DNA from: an uncultured Colwellia sp.
GTDB taxonomy: Bacteria; Pseudomonadota; Gammaproteobacteria; Enterobacterales; Alteromonadaceae
Reading direction: 5' to 3'
Assembly: GCA_913062815.1 (NCBI GenBank)
Contig: CAJXWZ010000034.1
Coordinates: forward strand, 1 to 54,302
DNA length: 54,302 nucleotides
A model generated the notes under the pieces. It made no database searches. It was not told where the DNA came from and saw nothing but the letters and a program-made list of their open reading frames with translations. The translations under genes and the position numbers were made by a program. Positions 19,563 to 28,790 of this stretch are shown in pieces (position 1 is the stretch's first letter; each line of letters starts with the position of its first letter).

Positions 19563-20909
19563 TTATCCCTCTAATACTTGATAACAGGGGATATAGTCAC
19601 TACCTGGAAGCTTCATCCGTTGTTGGCTAACAAAAGAGGCGAGCAATTTATCCATCAGTACCATTATCTGCTTGTCCCCCGAAATCTGAAAAGGGCCATG
19701 CTTTCTAATGGCTTTGATACCGCCTGACTTCACGTTTCCAGCCACAATACCAGAAAAAACACGTCGTAGATTCGCAGCAAGTTCAGCTGTTGCTAAATCA
19801 TAACTAATATTCAAATCTGACATGTTTTCATGGTTTGGTTCAAAGGGCTGTTGAAAGTCACTTTCAATTGCTAAAGACCAATTAAAATGAAAAGCATCGC
19901 CTTTTTCTTTTCGATATGCGAGCACATCATTTAAGCCATTGGCCAATACTTTGGCGACTTGTTCTGCATCGTCAATAATTATCTTATAGAGGCTTTGTGC
20001 TTTTTCACCTAAAGTTGCACCAATGAAAGCATCAATTTCACTAAAATACTCACTTGCGCTGCTTGGTCCGGTCAAAATAATAGGTAAAATCTGACTACTA
20101 TTTTCTTCATTAAGTAGTATGCCTAAAATATACAATAGCTCTTCAGCGGTACCGGCACCGCCAGGAAAAATGATGATACCATGAGACATTCTAACAAAAG
20201 CTTCTAAACGTTTCTCGATGTCAGGCATTATAACCAACTCGTTAACAATAGCATTAGGTGGTTCAGCTGCAATGATGCTCGGCTCTGTTAAACCAATATA
20301 GCGACCGTTCTTATTTCGCTGCTTAGCATGACCAATAGTTGCTCCTTTCATTGGACCTTTCATTGCTCCTGGGCCACAACCTGTACAAATATTAAAGTTG
20401 CGTAAGCCCAATTGGTAACCAACAGCTTTAGTATATTTATATTCATTATGCTTAATAGAGTGACCACCCCAGCAAGTAACTAATCTAGGTTCTGTTTCAG
20501 GTAAAATCGCATCGGCATGTCGTAATATACCAAAGGTTGCATCTGTGAGTGACTCAGGAGTGCAATGCATGTTTTGGTATCGATTGTTTATAAACAAAAT
20601 ATCACGCAATACTGCAGATAAATGCTCTCGAATACCTCGAATTATTTTGTCGTCAACAAAGGCATACTTTGGCGGATTGTGTAGATTTATTTTCACCCCG
20701 CGTTCTCGTCTCAATACCTCGATAGAGAAGTCTTTATGCTGCTGATAAATAGCTTCAGCATCATCGGTATGGCTACCTGCATTAAGTACAGCAAGAGAGC
20801 AGTTGCGATAAAGGTTGTATAGTTCGCTAGTGGAGGACTGCTGTAATTGGTCTACTTCTGCCTGCGAAAGGATATTCATATTTCCTACAGGGTTAAGTTG
20901 AGTATGCAT
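19563..20909 (-). CDS. ppnN: Pyrimidine/purine nucleotide 5'-monophosphate nucleosidase PpnN
   Basis: 448 residues (E. coli YgdH/PpnN 454). It hydrolyses nucleoside monophosphates to base and ribose 5-phosphate and in E. coli is a (p)ppGpp target. Motifs: N-terminal DUF4478-type region with SELYNLYRNCSLAVLNAG; LOG-type core GCGPGAMKGPMKGA and FPGGAGTAEELLYILGIL (PGGxGTxxE). The C-terminus AIRKHGPFQISGDKQIMVLMD corresponds to the DUF3412-like region. The gene precedes xni. The start at 20909 has the family-like sequence MHTQLNPVGNMNILSQAEVDQL, with AGGAG upstream. Confidence 0.96.
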   Translation of the reverse strand: MHTQLNPVGNMNILSQAEVDQLQQSSTSELYNLYRNCSLAVLNAGSHTDDAEAIYQQHKDFSIEVLRRERGVKINLHNPPKYAFVDDKIIRGIREHLSAVLRDILFINNRYQNMHCTPESLTDATFGILRHADAILPETEPRLVTCWGGHSIKHNEYKYTKAVGYQLGLRNFNICTGCGPGAMKGPMKGATIGHAKQRNKNGRYIGLTEPSIIAAEPPNAIVNELVIMPDIEKRLEAFVRMSHGIIIFPGGAGTAEELLYILGILLNEENSSQILPIILTGPSSASEYFSEIDAFIGATLGEKAQSLYKIIIDDAEQVAKVLANGLNDVLAYRKEKGDAFHFNWSLAIESDFQQPFEPNHENMSDLNISYDLATAELAANLRRVFSGIVAGNVKSGGIKAIRKHGPFQISGDKQIMVLMDKLLASFVSQQRMKLPGSDYIPCYQVLEG

Positions 20910-20982
20910 ATTGAACTCCTTTTTATTGCTGAACGGTGATACTCTTAATTAGTGAGCAAATTTATAATTTATCAATGAAAAG

Positions 20983-22590
20983 TTAAGAGTAGATGACTTG
21001 ATTTTTTCCTTGTGCTTTAGCTTTGTACATCGCTTCATCGGCACGCTCAAAAGCGGTATGAATATTATCTTCGACTCTTATATGAGTAGCCCCCATAGAA
21101 AGAGTAATGCTAACCTTGTTGCTTTTAAATTTAAAAGGTAAACGTGCAATACTTTTATTGATCAAGTTTAATTCTTTTATAAGGGCGGCTTCTTTAGACT
21201 GACTATAAATGATGACAAATTCTTCACCACCATAACGTGCAACAAACGCGTCTTTACTGACTTTCTTTTGGATCGTGTTAGCAATGACTTGCAACGTTTT
21301 ATCACCGGCTGTATGGCCATAGGTATCATTTATATTTTTGAAATCATCAATATCGATAACAACCAATGATAAATCAAAGGGTTTGTGATGAAAGCGTACC
21401 ATTGACTGTGTAAAACACTCATCAAAAGCAGCACGATTACTTAATTTTGTTAACGCATCTTGCATACTTTTTCGTTGCTGTTCTGCAAGCTTTTCTTCAA
21501 ATTGTCGGCTTTGCTCTTCAAGTTTGTCTACTTTCTTGGCCATATCATGGAGTTGACTGGCTAAGGCTTGTTGGTTTTTCTGTTCAAAAGTTGTTTTTTC
21601 TTCCAGGGTTAAAGCAATGGTATTTAATTTGCTATTTATATCAACTTTTACTTGCTCTAATGATAACGCTTTCTTAACCGTTCCTGTCATCTCTAACAGT
21701 TGGTCCTGCAGCTTTTCATTAATTTCGTCATTGGTACTTTGCGCATTTTCACAAGTAGATAATGTTTTTTTAACTGCGCTTTGAACGGTTGTTAAAGTTT
21801 CACTTAAGCTATGTAAAAAGTTCTTAGCACTATCCCTTTCATTTTGTAAATCAGCAACAATTACATCAAATATTTCAATGAAGTGTTGCAGTACGTCATC
21901 GTTGGAAGTGTCTTTTAACAGCTTTTTATTTATCGCGAGCAGTTCTTTTGTATGATGAGCTGACAAAGGAAGTTTGCTTAAACACATTGATACTTGTTCA
22001 ATTAACGCGCTATTGACGTTGGAAGTATTATTGTCATTAAGTGCTTTTTCTTCTTCATGGGGCTGTTGGGATGCAGGTAATAAGCCACCTTTTGGGATAT
22101 CTACTTTAGCTCTTAAGGAAGTGTCATAGAATCCTAATAGTTGACTCAATAAAGGCACATATTGAATTAAACTATCTTTTGTAGTTTTTGTTTCTGTTAA
22201 TAAAGCTCGAAGATTTCTGCGTAAGTCGTCGGGTAATCCGTTGATTTTTTGAAGACTTTGACCTGCACTATTAAACTGCTCATGTAAATGTGCAATGTTT
22301 TGCTCGTTTGTTACCGAATGCGTTTGTAATAGTTTTGATACTTCTGAAATCTTTAACTCAATATCACTTATCGGTGCAGACTTGGTAAGTAAACCTCGAA
22401 GTTGAGCAAGACGGTTATCTAATTTTAAATTAATTCCTTTAGATACTTGAGAAAGCTTATTAATGAACTCAATTAATAAGCTAGATTGCGCTTTAAAATC
22501 TTCTTCAAGTGATGCTCGAGATGCTATTGCTGCATTAAGTTTACTTTGTAATGATTTTGACTGGCTATCAGCAACAGTTTTGGTAGTCAT
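20983..22590 (-). CDS. Diguanylate cyclase (coiled-coil plus GGDEF)
   Basis: 535 residues. The C-terminal GGDEF domain (about 375-535) starts DALTKLSNRAAFDE and carries the catalytic GGEEF at 454-458, with IDIDDFKNINDTYGHTAGD, so c-di-GMP synthesis is expected. The allosteric I-site RxxD is absent: the four positions ahead are SKDA. The N-terminal 370 residues are soluble, without a membrane segment, and rich in heptad-like helices (coiled coil about 320-372). No known sensory domain is recognised. It is alone between ppnN and the M61 peptidase. Confidence 0.92.
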   Translation of the reverse strand: MTTKTVADSQSKSLQSKLNAAIASRASLEEDFKAQSSLLIEFINKLSQVSKGINLKLDNRLAQLRGLLTKSAPISDIELKISEVSKLLQTHSVTNEQNIAHLHEQFNSAGQSLQKINGLPDDLRRNLRALLTETKTTKDSLIQYVPLLSQLLGFYDTSLRAKVDIPKGGLLPASQQPHEEEKALNDNNTSNVNSALIEQVSMCLSKLPLSAHHTKELLAINKKLLKDTSNDDVLQHFIEIFDVIVADLQNERDSAKNFLHSLSETLTTVQSAVKKTLSTCENAQSTNDEINEKLQDQLLEMTGTVKKALSLEQVKVDINSKLNTIALTLEEKTTFEQKNQQALASQLHDMAKKVDKLEEQSRQFEEKLAEQQRKSMQDALTKLSNRAAFDECFTQSMVRFHHKPFDLSLVVIDIDDFKNINDTYGHTAGDKTLQVIANTIQKKVSKDAFVARYGGEEFVIIYSQSKEAALIKELNLINKSIARLPFKFKSNKVSITLSMGATHIRVEDNIHTAFERADEAMYKAKAQGKNQVIYS

Positions 22591-22808
22591 AAAACAGGGT
22601 AATCCTTATAGTTTTCATGTATCAAAATCAAGCAATGAAGTCCTTACCTTCATAGATAATAATTTACAACATTATCAAGGGGATTGTTAGTCATTAGTAT
22701 AAAAAGTTGATTATATTGCCTTAATCCAGCTTTTTGCTTACTTAAAAGAAGTTAACTCGTTAAACTATAGCAATCTCATTTACTATTCTAAAGGAAGTTT
22801 AGTTTAAT

Positions 22809-24629
22809 ATGACTAAAATATCGTGTTTATTTCGCACATTTTTCATCATCAGTTCATATTTATGCTCTCTTGGTGCAGGCGTTGCACAAGCGAGTGTTAA
22901 AGTCGATGTTATAATCGATCAGCCACAGCACCACTATGCACAAGTTACCATCAATTATGATAAATCGGCTACTGAACATATTAATTTCCGTTTGCCAACA
23001 TGGCGCACTGGGCGCTATGAGATTCTCAATTTGGCTAATGGTATTCGTGAGTTTTCAGCAACGGATAGTGAAGGTAATAAACTTGACTGGCAAAAGCTTG
23101 ATAATGATACTTGGCAAGTTAAGTCGACGCAGCATAAAAATATTCAAATTAGCTATCAAGTATATGCTAACCAGCTAGACAAAAGAACTAGGCACATTGA
23201 TGATAGCCATGCGTTTTTAGATCTTTCAACCGTTGTTATGTACAGTGACGCCGTTCGTGAGCAAAAGCACATTGTAAATCTTAGTGTTCCTGCAACTTGG
23301 AGAAGTGTTTCAGGGCTTACGTCGGGCGGTGAATCTCATCAATTTATTGCGGAAAATTATGATGTGTTAGTTGATTCGCCTATTGAAAGTGGAGTTAATG
23401 AACATCATGAATTTGTTGTTGAAGGTCGTCATTATGAATTAGTTATTTGGGGAAAAGGCAACTACGATAGTGCCAAAATGGTTGCCGACCTGAAAGTATT
23501 AGTGCAGCAAAGTAAGCATATTTGGCAAGGTTACCCTTTTGAGCGTTATGTCTTTATGGTACATGCGACTAGTGGCGCGAGAGGTGCTACTGAACATTTG
23601 AATTCTACCATTATACAAACATCACGATATAAGTTTGCTGAGCGTAAAGACTACCTCAGGTTTATTTCAACCGCAGCACATGAATTTGTCCATACATGGA
23701 ATGTAAAACAATACAGGCCTAAAGGGCTAGTACCTTATAATTATCAGCAAGAGAACTATTCGACTTTATTGTGGTTAAGTGAAGGCTCTACTAGTTATTT
23801 ACAAAATCAATTGTTACTGCGTGGCGAGTTAATGTCTACTAAGGAGTTCTTAGAGAGTTTAGCAAAACGCATTACTGGCTATATTCATAAACCAGGTAGA
23901 GCTACTCAAAGTATCGCGCAAGCAAGTTTTAATAAATGGTTAGAAGAGGGCGGTGATTATGATAAAAATCATAGCGTCAATATTTACTCTGAAGGTTTTT
24001 TAGTCTCCTGGATGTTAGATTTTTCCATAATGGAAAAGACAGATTTAGCGAAAAGTTATCGGGACATCCATAATAGTCTTTATCAAGAATTCAGCATACC
24101 TAAAACGTTTGATGAAGAAGATATTTTATCGGTTATAAAGTCGGCAACCAATGAAGATTATCAGGCGTGGTGGCAGCGTAATATTCATGGCTATGCTGAT
24201 GTCGATTTTGATGAATTATTAGCGAAAGCTGGCTTAACTATGTCTTATGGTAAAAAAGATAAAGTAATTCACAAAGCATGGGCAGGAATAACTACGAAAC
24301 AAGCAGCGAACGGGTTGCAAATATCTCGAGTTGAAAAGGGTAGCCCAGCTTGGCAAGCAGGTTTAACTTTAGATGACATTATTGTTGCTGTGAATGATTT
24401 ACGCATAGTTGATAAAGATCTCAGCACAAGATTAAATAACTTTAAACCCAACGATAAAGTGAGCGTTACTTTTTTCAGACGAGATGAATTAGTAACGCGC
24501 ATGATTATTTTAGGTGAAATACCGAAAAGTAAGTTGAAAATTGTGCCTCTAAAACAGGTAACAGATCAGCAAAAGGCGTTTTTTAAGCATTGGACTGGTT
24601 TAGCGTTTCCGAATAAGAAAGATACTTAA
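22809..24629 (+). CDS. M61-family metallopeptidase with PDZ domain
   Basis: 606 residues with a Sec signal peptide (cleavage near residue 28, GAGVAQASV). An N-terminal beta domain (about 30-180) precedes the catalytic domain, which has the zinc motif HEFVHTWNVKQYRP (His291, Glu292, His295) and the third ligand in WLSEGSTSYL (Glu325). A C-terminal PDZ (about 490-570) includes SPAWQAGLTLDDIIVAVNDLRI. The family includes glycyl aminopeptidases; a periplasmic peptide substrate is likely. AAGGAAG precedes the ATG. It faces queF across a shared hairpin. Confidence 0.92.
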   Translation: MTKISCLFRTFFIISSYLCSLGAGVAQASVKVDVIIDQPQHHYAQVTINYDKSATEHINFRLPTWRTGRYEILNLANGIREFSATDSEGNKLDWQKLDNDTWQVKSTQHKNIQISYQVYANQLDKRTRHIDDSHAFLDLSTVVMYSDAVREQKHIVNLSVPATWRSVSGLTSGGESHQFIAENYDVLVDSPIESGVNEHHEFVVEGRHYELVIWGKGNYDSAKMVADLKVLVQQSKHIWQGYPFERYVFMVHATSGARGATEHLNSTIIQTSRYKFAERKDYLRFISTAAHEFVHTWNVKQYRPKGLVPYNYQQENYSTLLWLSEGSTSYLQNQLLLRGELMSTKEFLESLAKRITGYIHKPGRATQSIAQASFNKWLEEGGDYDKNHSVNIYSEGFLVSWMLDFSIMEKTDLAKSYRDIHNSLYQEFSIPKTFDEEDILSVIKSATNEDYQAWWQRNIHGYADVDFDELLAKAGLTMSYGKKDKVIHKAWAGITTKQAANGLQISRVEKGSPAWQAGLTLDDIIVAVNDLRIVDKDLSTRLNNFKPNDKVSVTFFRRDELVTRMIILGEIPKSKLKIVPLKQVTDQQKAFFKHWTGLAFPNKKDT

Positions 24630-24635
24630 CTATGT

Positions 24636-24667
24636 AAGACAGTGATAGCTTCAGCTATCACTGTCTT
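24636..24667. terminator. Bidirectional hairpin overlapping the queF 3' end
   Basis: AAGACAGTGATAGC and its exact complement flank a TTCA loop (14-bp stem). It ends the M61 transcript, and its right arm (24654-24667) contains the queF stop codon and the last codons. The T tracts are poor on both sides, so it may also act as a convergent-transcript buffer. Confidence 0.6.
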
Positions 24668-25518
24668 AATGTTCTCGCTTCAGGGGCTGAATGTAAATGC
24701 ATACTTCTAAACGGGTTAATATCTAAACCGCCACGTCGAGTATAACGGGCAAACACAGTTAATTGCTCTAATTGACAATGTTTTTTTAAATCACAAAAGA
24801 TTCGCTCAACACATTGTTCATGAAACTCATTGTGTTGACGAAATGATATTAAGTATTTTAATAAAACATCATGGTTCAATACTTTGCCTTTATAGCTTAT
24901 ATAAACACTAGCCCAATCTGGCTGGTTTGTGATTAAACAATTTGATTTTAATAGGTGACTTACAAGTTGTTGTGTGATGATTTTACCTGAACCAGCCTTT
25001 TGAGCTTGGCTGAGTAAATCAGCTTGATATTGATAACCATCTATTGTGACATCTGCTTCATCAATACAAATGATACTTTTATCACTGTGCTTTATTGCTA
25101 AAGCAGGACATGATTCCACATGAAAAAGCATTACTTGAGCTTGAGCACCTGCAACGAGCGATAAGTCTTTGCTAAGTAGTTGTTCAACTTCTTCAATAGT
25201 TGAAAATTTGCTTTGATTGAAACTATTCAAATACAATTTGAACGACTTTGATTCAATTATATTTGGGCTAGTACATAGAAAACGGAATTCAGCTACCGCA
25301 ACAACAGGTTTACCCTTGGCGTTTAACCAAGACAATTCATAACCATACCAAACATCTTCGCCAACAAAAGGTAAATGTGCTGCAGTTAAGGATAAATCGT
25401 TTCTATTTAAGCTTCTTGGTACCCCTTGCAGTAAATTTGGGTTATATTCACTGCAATATTCGGTAGTTCTCCCTAATGATAAGTTGCTCAGTTCTTTTGC
25501 GTTTTGGTAATTTGTCAT
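24658..25518 (-). CDS. queF: NADPH-dependent 7-cyano-7-deazaguanine reductase
   Basis: 286 residues, the long (YqcD/proteobacterial) QueF type (E. coli 282). It reduces preQ0 to preQ1 in queuosine synthesis. Motifs: ESKSFKLYLNSFNQSKF (preQ0 and NADPH binding); the catalytic Cys and Asp in SNCLITNQPDWASVYI; FHEQCVERIF; and RYTRRGGLDINPFRS. The gene is divergent from syd across a 58-base gap, the same pairing as E. coli queF-syd. The 3' end overlaps a bidirectional hairpin. Confidence 0.97.
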   Translation of the reverse strand: MTNYQNAKELSNLSLGRTTEYCSEYNPNLLQGVPRSLNRNDLSLTAAHLPFVGEDVWYGYELSWLNAKGKPVVAVAEFRFLCTSPNIIESKSFKLYLNSFNQSKFSTIEEVEQLLSKDLSLVAGAQAQVMLFHVESCPALAIKHSDKSIICIDEADVTIDGYQYQADLLSQAQKAGSGKIITQQLVSHLLKSNCLITNQPDWASVYISYKGKVLNHDVLLKYLISFRQHNEFHEQCVERIFCDLKKHCQLEQLTVFARYTRRGGLDINPFRSMHLHSAPEARTLRQ

Positions 25519-25576
25519 ATTTTCTCTTTTGCCATTTGAAGCTCACATTGGCTATTTTAAAGGATCTGTTAATCAG

Positions 25577-26167
25577 ATGACATCATCAAATCAAATGAAT
25601 CTAAATTTAGTACAAAGCTTACAACAGTTTTCTCAATGCTTTATTGACCAATTTCAACAGGTTCATCAGGGGTTACCTAAAATAAAGCATGATAAAGATT
25701 GGCCTTCCCCCTGTGAACAAGAAAAAATTGAAACTCATGCGTTAGCCAAAGATGAGGTATGTTGGCAACCTATTGATATAGATGAAAAAGATGAATTAGG
25801 TTTTGATAATGTCGAGTCAGCTTTGGCATTAATTTTACATAAAGATATTAAAGAATACTTTACTACTATTTATAGTGAGGCTCTTGATGCCAATTGTGAG
25901 GAAGGTGATTTAACCTTACTTTTTGCTTGGAATAAAGATGACTTTCAACGTTTGCAAGAGAATATTATCGGTCACATATTGATGAAACAAAGATTAAAGC
26001 AGGCAGAAACTGTTTTTTTTGCTGTAACTGACGAAGAAGATATGATCATTACCATCAATAATGAAACTGGTGCGGTATGGGTTGAACGCGTTGGTTGTGA
26101 GCCTCATAAAAAATTGGCAGATTCATTAGCACAATTCTTAACGAATATTATACCCAGAGTAAGTTGA
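25577..26167 (+). CDS. syd: SecY-interacting protein Syd
   Basis: About 196 residues from the ATG at 25577 (MTSSNQMNLNLVQSL). An upstream in-frame ATG at 25529 would add 16 residues inside the queF promoter region and is rejected. Alignment by eye with E. coli Syd gives SLQQFSQCF, the conserved ENIIGHILMKQRLKQ and a C-terminal LADSLAQFLTNI. Syd binds SecY at the cytoplasmic face and monitors or helps quality control of the translocon. The middle is strongly acidic (DEKDELG), as expected for a SecY-binding protein. The conserved neighbour is queF. Confidence 0.95.
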   Translation: MTSSNQMNLNLVQSLQQFSQCFIDQFQQVHQGLPKIKHDKDWPSPCEQEKIETHALAKDEVCWQPIDIDEKDELGFDNVESALALILHKDIKEYFTTIYSEALDANCEEGDLTLLFAWNKDDFQRLQENIIGHILMKQRLKQAETVFFAVTDEEDMIITINNETGAVWVERVGCEPHKKLADSLAQFLTNIIPRVS

Positions 26168-26168
26168 T

Positions 26169-26489
26169 TCAATTTTTTTGTTGTTTGATTAATTGTTTTA
26201 CCAACTGTTTTAATTCGAGGATTTCATTTTTCATAATAGCGAGTTCTACATGAAGATCTTGTTCAAAAGATTCTGATTTAATTCGTGAGTCATCAGGTTT
26301 GTTTGTTTTTATTTTTTCTTGTGGGAGCTTAGTAAAGCTTGGATCGTGCTGCCAACCTTTTAACGTTGAAATGAGCACAGGGAGTGGCACCTTTTTACTA
26401 AGCTTGGTTTTAATCAATGCAACAGTAGGTTTATTACCTTTATTAGCAATTTTATTAGCTAAGATTAAAATTTCATCATTTATTGTCAT
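26169..26489 (-). CDS. Small KfrA-like putative DNA-binding protein
   Basis: 106 residues. The N-terminal half (about 1-50, ILANKIANKGNKPTVALIKTKL) resembles the helix-turn-helix of KfrA-type N-terminal domains, including the 'G-KPT-xxI' pattern. A charged linker with Lys/Pro follows, and the C-terminal 35 residues are a coiled-coil helix with Leu/Ile repeats (LAIMKNEILELKQLVKQLIKQQ). It converges with syd with a 1-base gap. I would not infer a target; the function is unknown and the similarity is only my reading. Confidence 0.45.
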   Translation of the reverse strand: MTINDEILILANKIANKGNKPTVALIKTKLSKKVPLPVLISTLKGWQHDPSFTKLPQEKIKTNKPDDSRIKSESFEQDLHVELAIMKNEILELKQLVKQLIKQQKN

Positions 26490-26677
26490 TTTGATTAACC
26501 ACTTGGTGCCATTAGCTATATTTTAGCCAATGTTGCTACCCCTGTCAGGTGTTATTTAGTGTTGTTTTGTTTTGTCTAATAATATCAATCAGTTATCGTT
26601 GTAGTCATTGTGGTTTGCTTTTTGCTTTAGAAAGTAAAGAAATAATGTAATAAATAAATTATCTATGGAGTACAAAA

Positions 26678-27061
26678 ATGAGAAAATCAGTATTAGCTTT
26701 AATGGTGGCTTTACCTTTAGTGACAGTGTTATCTGGTTGTGTAATTTCAGTCAATGATGGAGAAGTTGATCATTCTTTAATGGGAGATAGTAGTGACAGA
26801 AGTTTTGAGAATCGTAAAAAAATAGCTAAAGTTCAATTAGGTGCAAGTTTTATTGATATGCAAGGGAAGTTGGGCGTTGCTGATTTCTCTGAAACATATA
26901 CTGAAAACGAACAAACTATTCGTGTTTTATACTACAGAACTCAACGTAAGCACAAAGACGGCTTAACAACTAAAGATGAATGTACTTATCTAGAATTTGT
27001 TAACGGCGAGCTTATACAAACAGGTAACGGTGATGAATACAGCAGAATAGTGGCTAGGTAA
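26678..27061 (+). CDS. DUF3192-family lipoprotein
   Basis: 127 residues with a type II signal peptide: MRKSVLALMVALPLVTVLSGC, lipobox LSGC, lipidated Cys near residue 21. The DUF3192 core has VLYYRTQRKHKDGLTTKDECTYLEFVNGEL and is a clear paralogue of the gene at 18231-18626. In this copy the anchor is a lipid, so it is predicted to sit in the inner or outer membrane facing the periplasm. Function is unknown. A hairpin follows 38 bases after the stop. Confidence 0.85.
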   Translation: MRKSVLALMVALPLVTVLSGCVISVNDGEVDHSLMGDSSDRSFENRKKIAKVQLGASFIDMQGKLGVADFSETYTENEQTIRVLYYRTQRKHKDGLTTKDECTYLEFVNGELIQTGNGDEYSRIVAR

Positions 27062-27099
27062 TAGCAATTAATACCGACACTTTTTCTGTAATATAAATA

Positions 27100-27128
27100 G
27101 AGTTGTAGCAATATTTTTGCTGCAACTC
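27100..27128 (+). terminator. Hairpin after the DUF3192 lipoprotein gene
   Basis: An 11-bp stem (27100-27110 with 27118-27128, one G-T pair) with a 7-base AT-rich loop. No good T tract follows, so rho-independent function is uncertain. Confidence 0.5.
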
Positions 27129-27251
27129 CAACTCCTCCCTTATTTCTATGTTAATAAAGAGCACCAATTCTATTTGACCTTTTTAAAAAGGAACTGTTAA
27201 GGTGGTCTTTCCGTTTAAAATTAATAATAATTATAAAATTGGTGGTTTAGT

Positions 27252-27896
27252 ATGTCTGAAGCTGTTTCGGTTGAAAATGATCTTAATATAAGAGCGACTT
27301 ATCTTAGTGCAGAAGAACTAAAGCTAGCAGCCTCGTTGTTATTTCAGGCGTATCATGATGATCCTGTTTTTTTAGAAATCTTTAACGGTGAAAAAGAGGG
27401 GTATGAGCAAAGACTTAGGGGGTCAATAAGGGAAGAGTTAAGTGCTTTCTGGCAGGCGAAACAGCCAATGGTAGGTGTATACCTTGGTGAATCTATGGTG
27501 GGAGTTGCGTGCTTAAATAGCCCCGATGATAGTGTAGGCAGTGATCGGTTTTGGCACTGGCGTCTAAAAATGTTGCTCAGCGCAGGTTATTTTAGTACCA
27601 AACAAATGATCGAAAAAGAGCAGAAAGTCATCGATGCAGTACCACTAGAAAAATTTCATATGCTATCGTTTATCGCTATTCATCCTTTGCATCAGCATCA
27701 TGGCTTCGGACATTATTTAATGGCCGCTGTTAATACTGTGCTCGAAGAGCATGGTGATAGTGAAGGAGTAGCAGTATATGCAACCTCGGGTAAGTTTAGA
27801 GCCTTTTTTGAAGACACCGGTTACAAGTTTGTAAAGGATGTTACTGTCGGTAAAGTGTCAGGAGCATTAATGGTGCATTATTCAGACAGTCATTAA
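27252..27896 (+). CDS. GNAT-family N-acetyltransferase
   Basis: 214 residues with the GNAT fold: N-terminal strand and helix, and the acetyl-CoA loop (motif A) LSFIAIHPLHQHHGFGHYLMAAV near residues 138-160, where R-Q-G-x-G/A is replaced by HQHHGFG. The final strands are GVAVYATSGKFRAFFEDTGYKFV. The substrate cannot be told. It lies between the DUF3192 gene and fadR with about 190 and 116 bases of space, so it is probably monocistronic. Confidence 0.8.
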   Translation: MSEAVSVENDLNIRATYLSAEELKLAASLLFQAYHDDPVFLEIFNGEKEGYEQRLRGSIREELSAFWQAKQPMVGVYLGESMVGVACLNSPDDSVGSDRFWHWRLKMLLSAGYFSTKQMIEKEQKVIDAVPLEKFHMLSFIAIHPLHQHHGFGHYLMAAVNTVLEEHGDSEGVAVYATSGKFRAFFEDTGYKFVKDVTVGKVSGALMVHYSDSH

Positions 27897-27947
27897 TATT
27901 TTTCTAATGTTTTCAGATACACCAAGTAAAATCACTTTTTATTACGC

Positions 27948-27975
27948 TTGTACCAAAAATATCTTCTGGTACAAT
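27948..27975 (+). promoter_or_regulatory. fadR promoter with overlapping inverted repeat
   Basis: The inverted repeat TTGTACCA (27948-27955) / TGGTACAA (27967-27974), 11-base spacer, exactly covers a candidate sigma-70 promoter: -35 TTGTAC (27948-27953), 16-base spacer, -10 TACAAT (27970-27975). It lies 38 bases upstream of fadR. A protein bound here would occlude the promoter, so autorepression or control by another regulator is plausible. The repeat differs from the E. coli FadR site. Confidence 0.5.
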
Positions 27976-28012
27976 CAGTTTCATTAATTCGTTTTTAGGT
28001 AGTTACACTGAT

Positions 28013-28726
28013 ATGGTTATAAAAGCTCATAGCCCCGCGGGATTTGCCGAGCAGTATATTGTTGAATCAATTTGGAATGGTGGTTTTCCGCCTGGTTCCA
28101 TATTACCAGCAGAGCGAGAATTATCAGAACTTATTGGTGTAACTAGAACAACACTTAGAGAAGTACTTCAACGTCTTGCTAGAGATGGCTGGTTAACAAT
28201 AAAGCATGGCAAACCAACTAAAGTAAATAATTTTTGGGAAACCTCGAGTTTAAATATCCTTGAAACACTTGCTCAGCTTGATCAAGAAGGCGTTCCTGAC
28301 CTAGTTGATAACCTTTTATCAGCACGTACTAATATCAGCGCTATTTATGTGCGGGGTGCATTGAAAAATAACCCTGAAAAGGCCATTGAATTATTAACAG
28401 CCTACAAAGATGTTGAAGATAATGGTGCTGCATTCGCTGATTTTGATTATAAATTAAATAAAGAGCTGGTTGTAGCATCAGGAAATTCTATTTATTTATT
28501 AATTTTAAATGGTTTTAGAGGCTTGTACTCACGAATTGGTAGTTTATATTTTGCTCACCCGATGGGGAGAGAGATATCGAGAACCTACTATCAAAAGTTG
28601 ATTGATTTAGCTAAAGATAACCGCTTCGATGATTCAATTTTTGCCGTACGTAAATATGGTGTAGAGTCTGGTAAACTTTGGGGTGAACTCAAAGAAGATG
28701 TATTAAAAGAACTTACCGAAGATTAA
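28013..28726 (+). CDS. fadR: Fatty-acid metabolism regulator FadR
   Basis: 237 residues, matching E. coli FadR across the full length. The winged helix (about 10-75) has [30 protein letters not shown] and [21 protein letters not shown]. The C-terminal acyl-CoA-binding domain includes ALKNNPEKA and the [18 protein letters not shown] region. FadR represses beta-oxidation and activates fabA/fabB; long-chain acyl-CoA releases it. An E. coli-like convergent neighbour, spoVR/ycgB, follows. Confidence 0.98.
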   Translation: MVIKAHSPAGFAEQYIVESIWNGGFPPGSILPAERELSELIGVTRTTLREVLQRLARDGWLTIKHGKPTKVNNFWETSSLNILETLAQLDQEGVPDLVDNLLSARTNISAIYVRGALKNNPEKAIELLTAYKDVEDNGAAFADFDYKLNKELVVASGNSIYLLILNGFRGLYSRIGSLYFAHPMGREISRTYYQKLIDLAKDNRFDDSIFAVRKYGVESGKLWGELKEDVLKELTED

Positions 28727-28750
28727 TAGCTTGCGGTATAAAGTTATTCA

Positions 28751-28782
28751 GTAACAAGGCGATTAATAAATCGCCTTGTTAC
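28751..28782. terminator. Bidirectional terminator between fadR and spoVR
   Basis: A perfect 14-bp stem (28751-28764 with 28769-28782) and an AATA loop lie between convergent genes. T tracts are short. Confidence 0.7.
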
Positions 28783-28790
28783 ACTTAGCT

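Noticed and set aside
27956..27985. E. coli-type FadR operator in front of fadR
   Set aside because: Only a half-site like CTGGT...CAG is present; the stronger feature is the TTGTACCA/TGGTACAA dyad.
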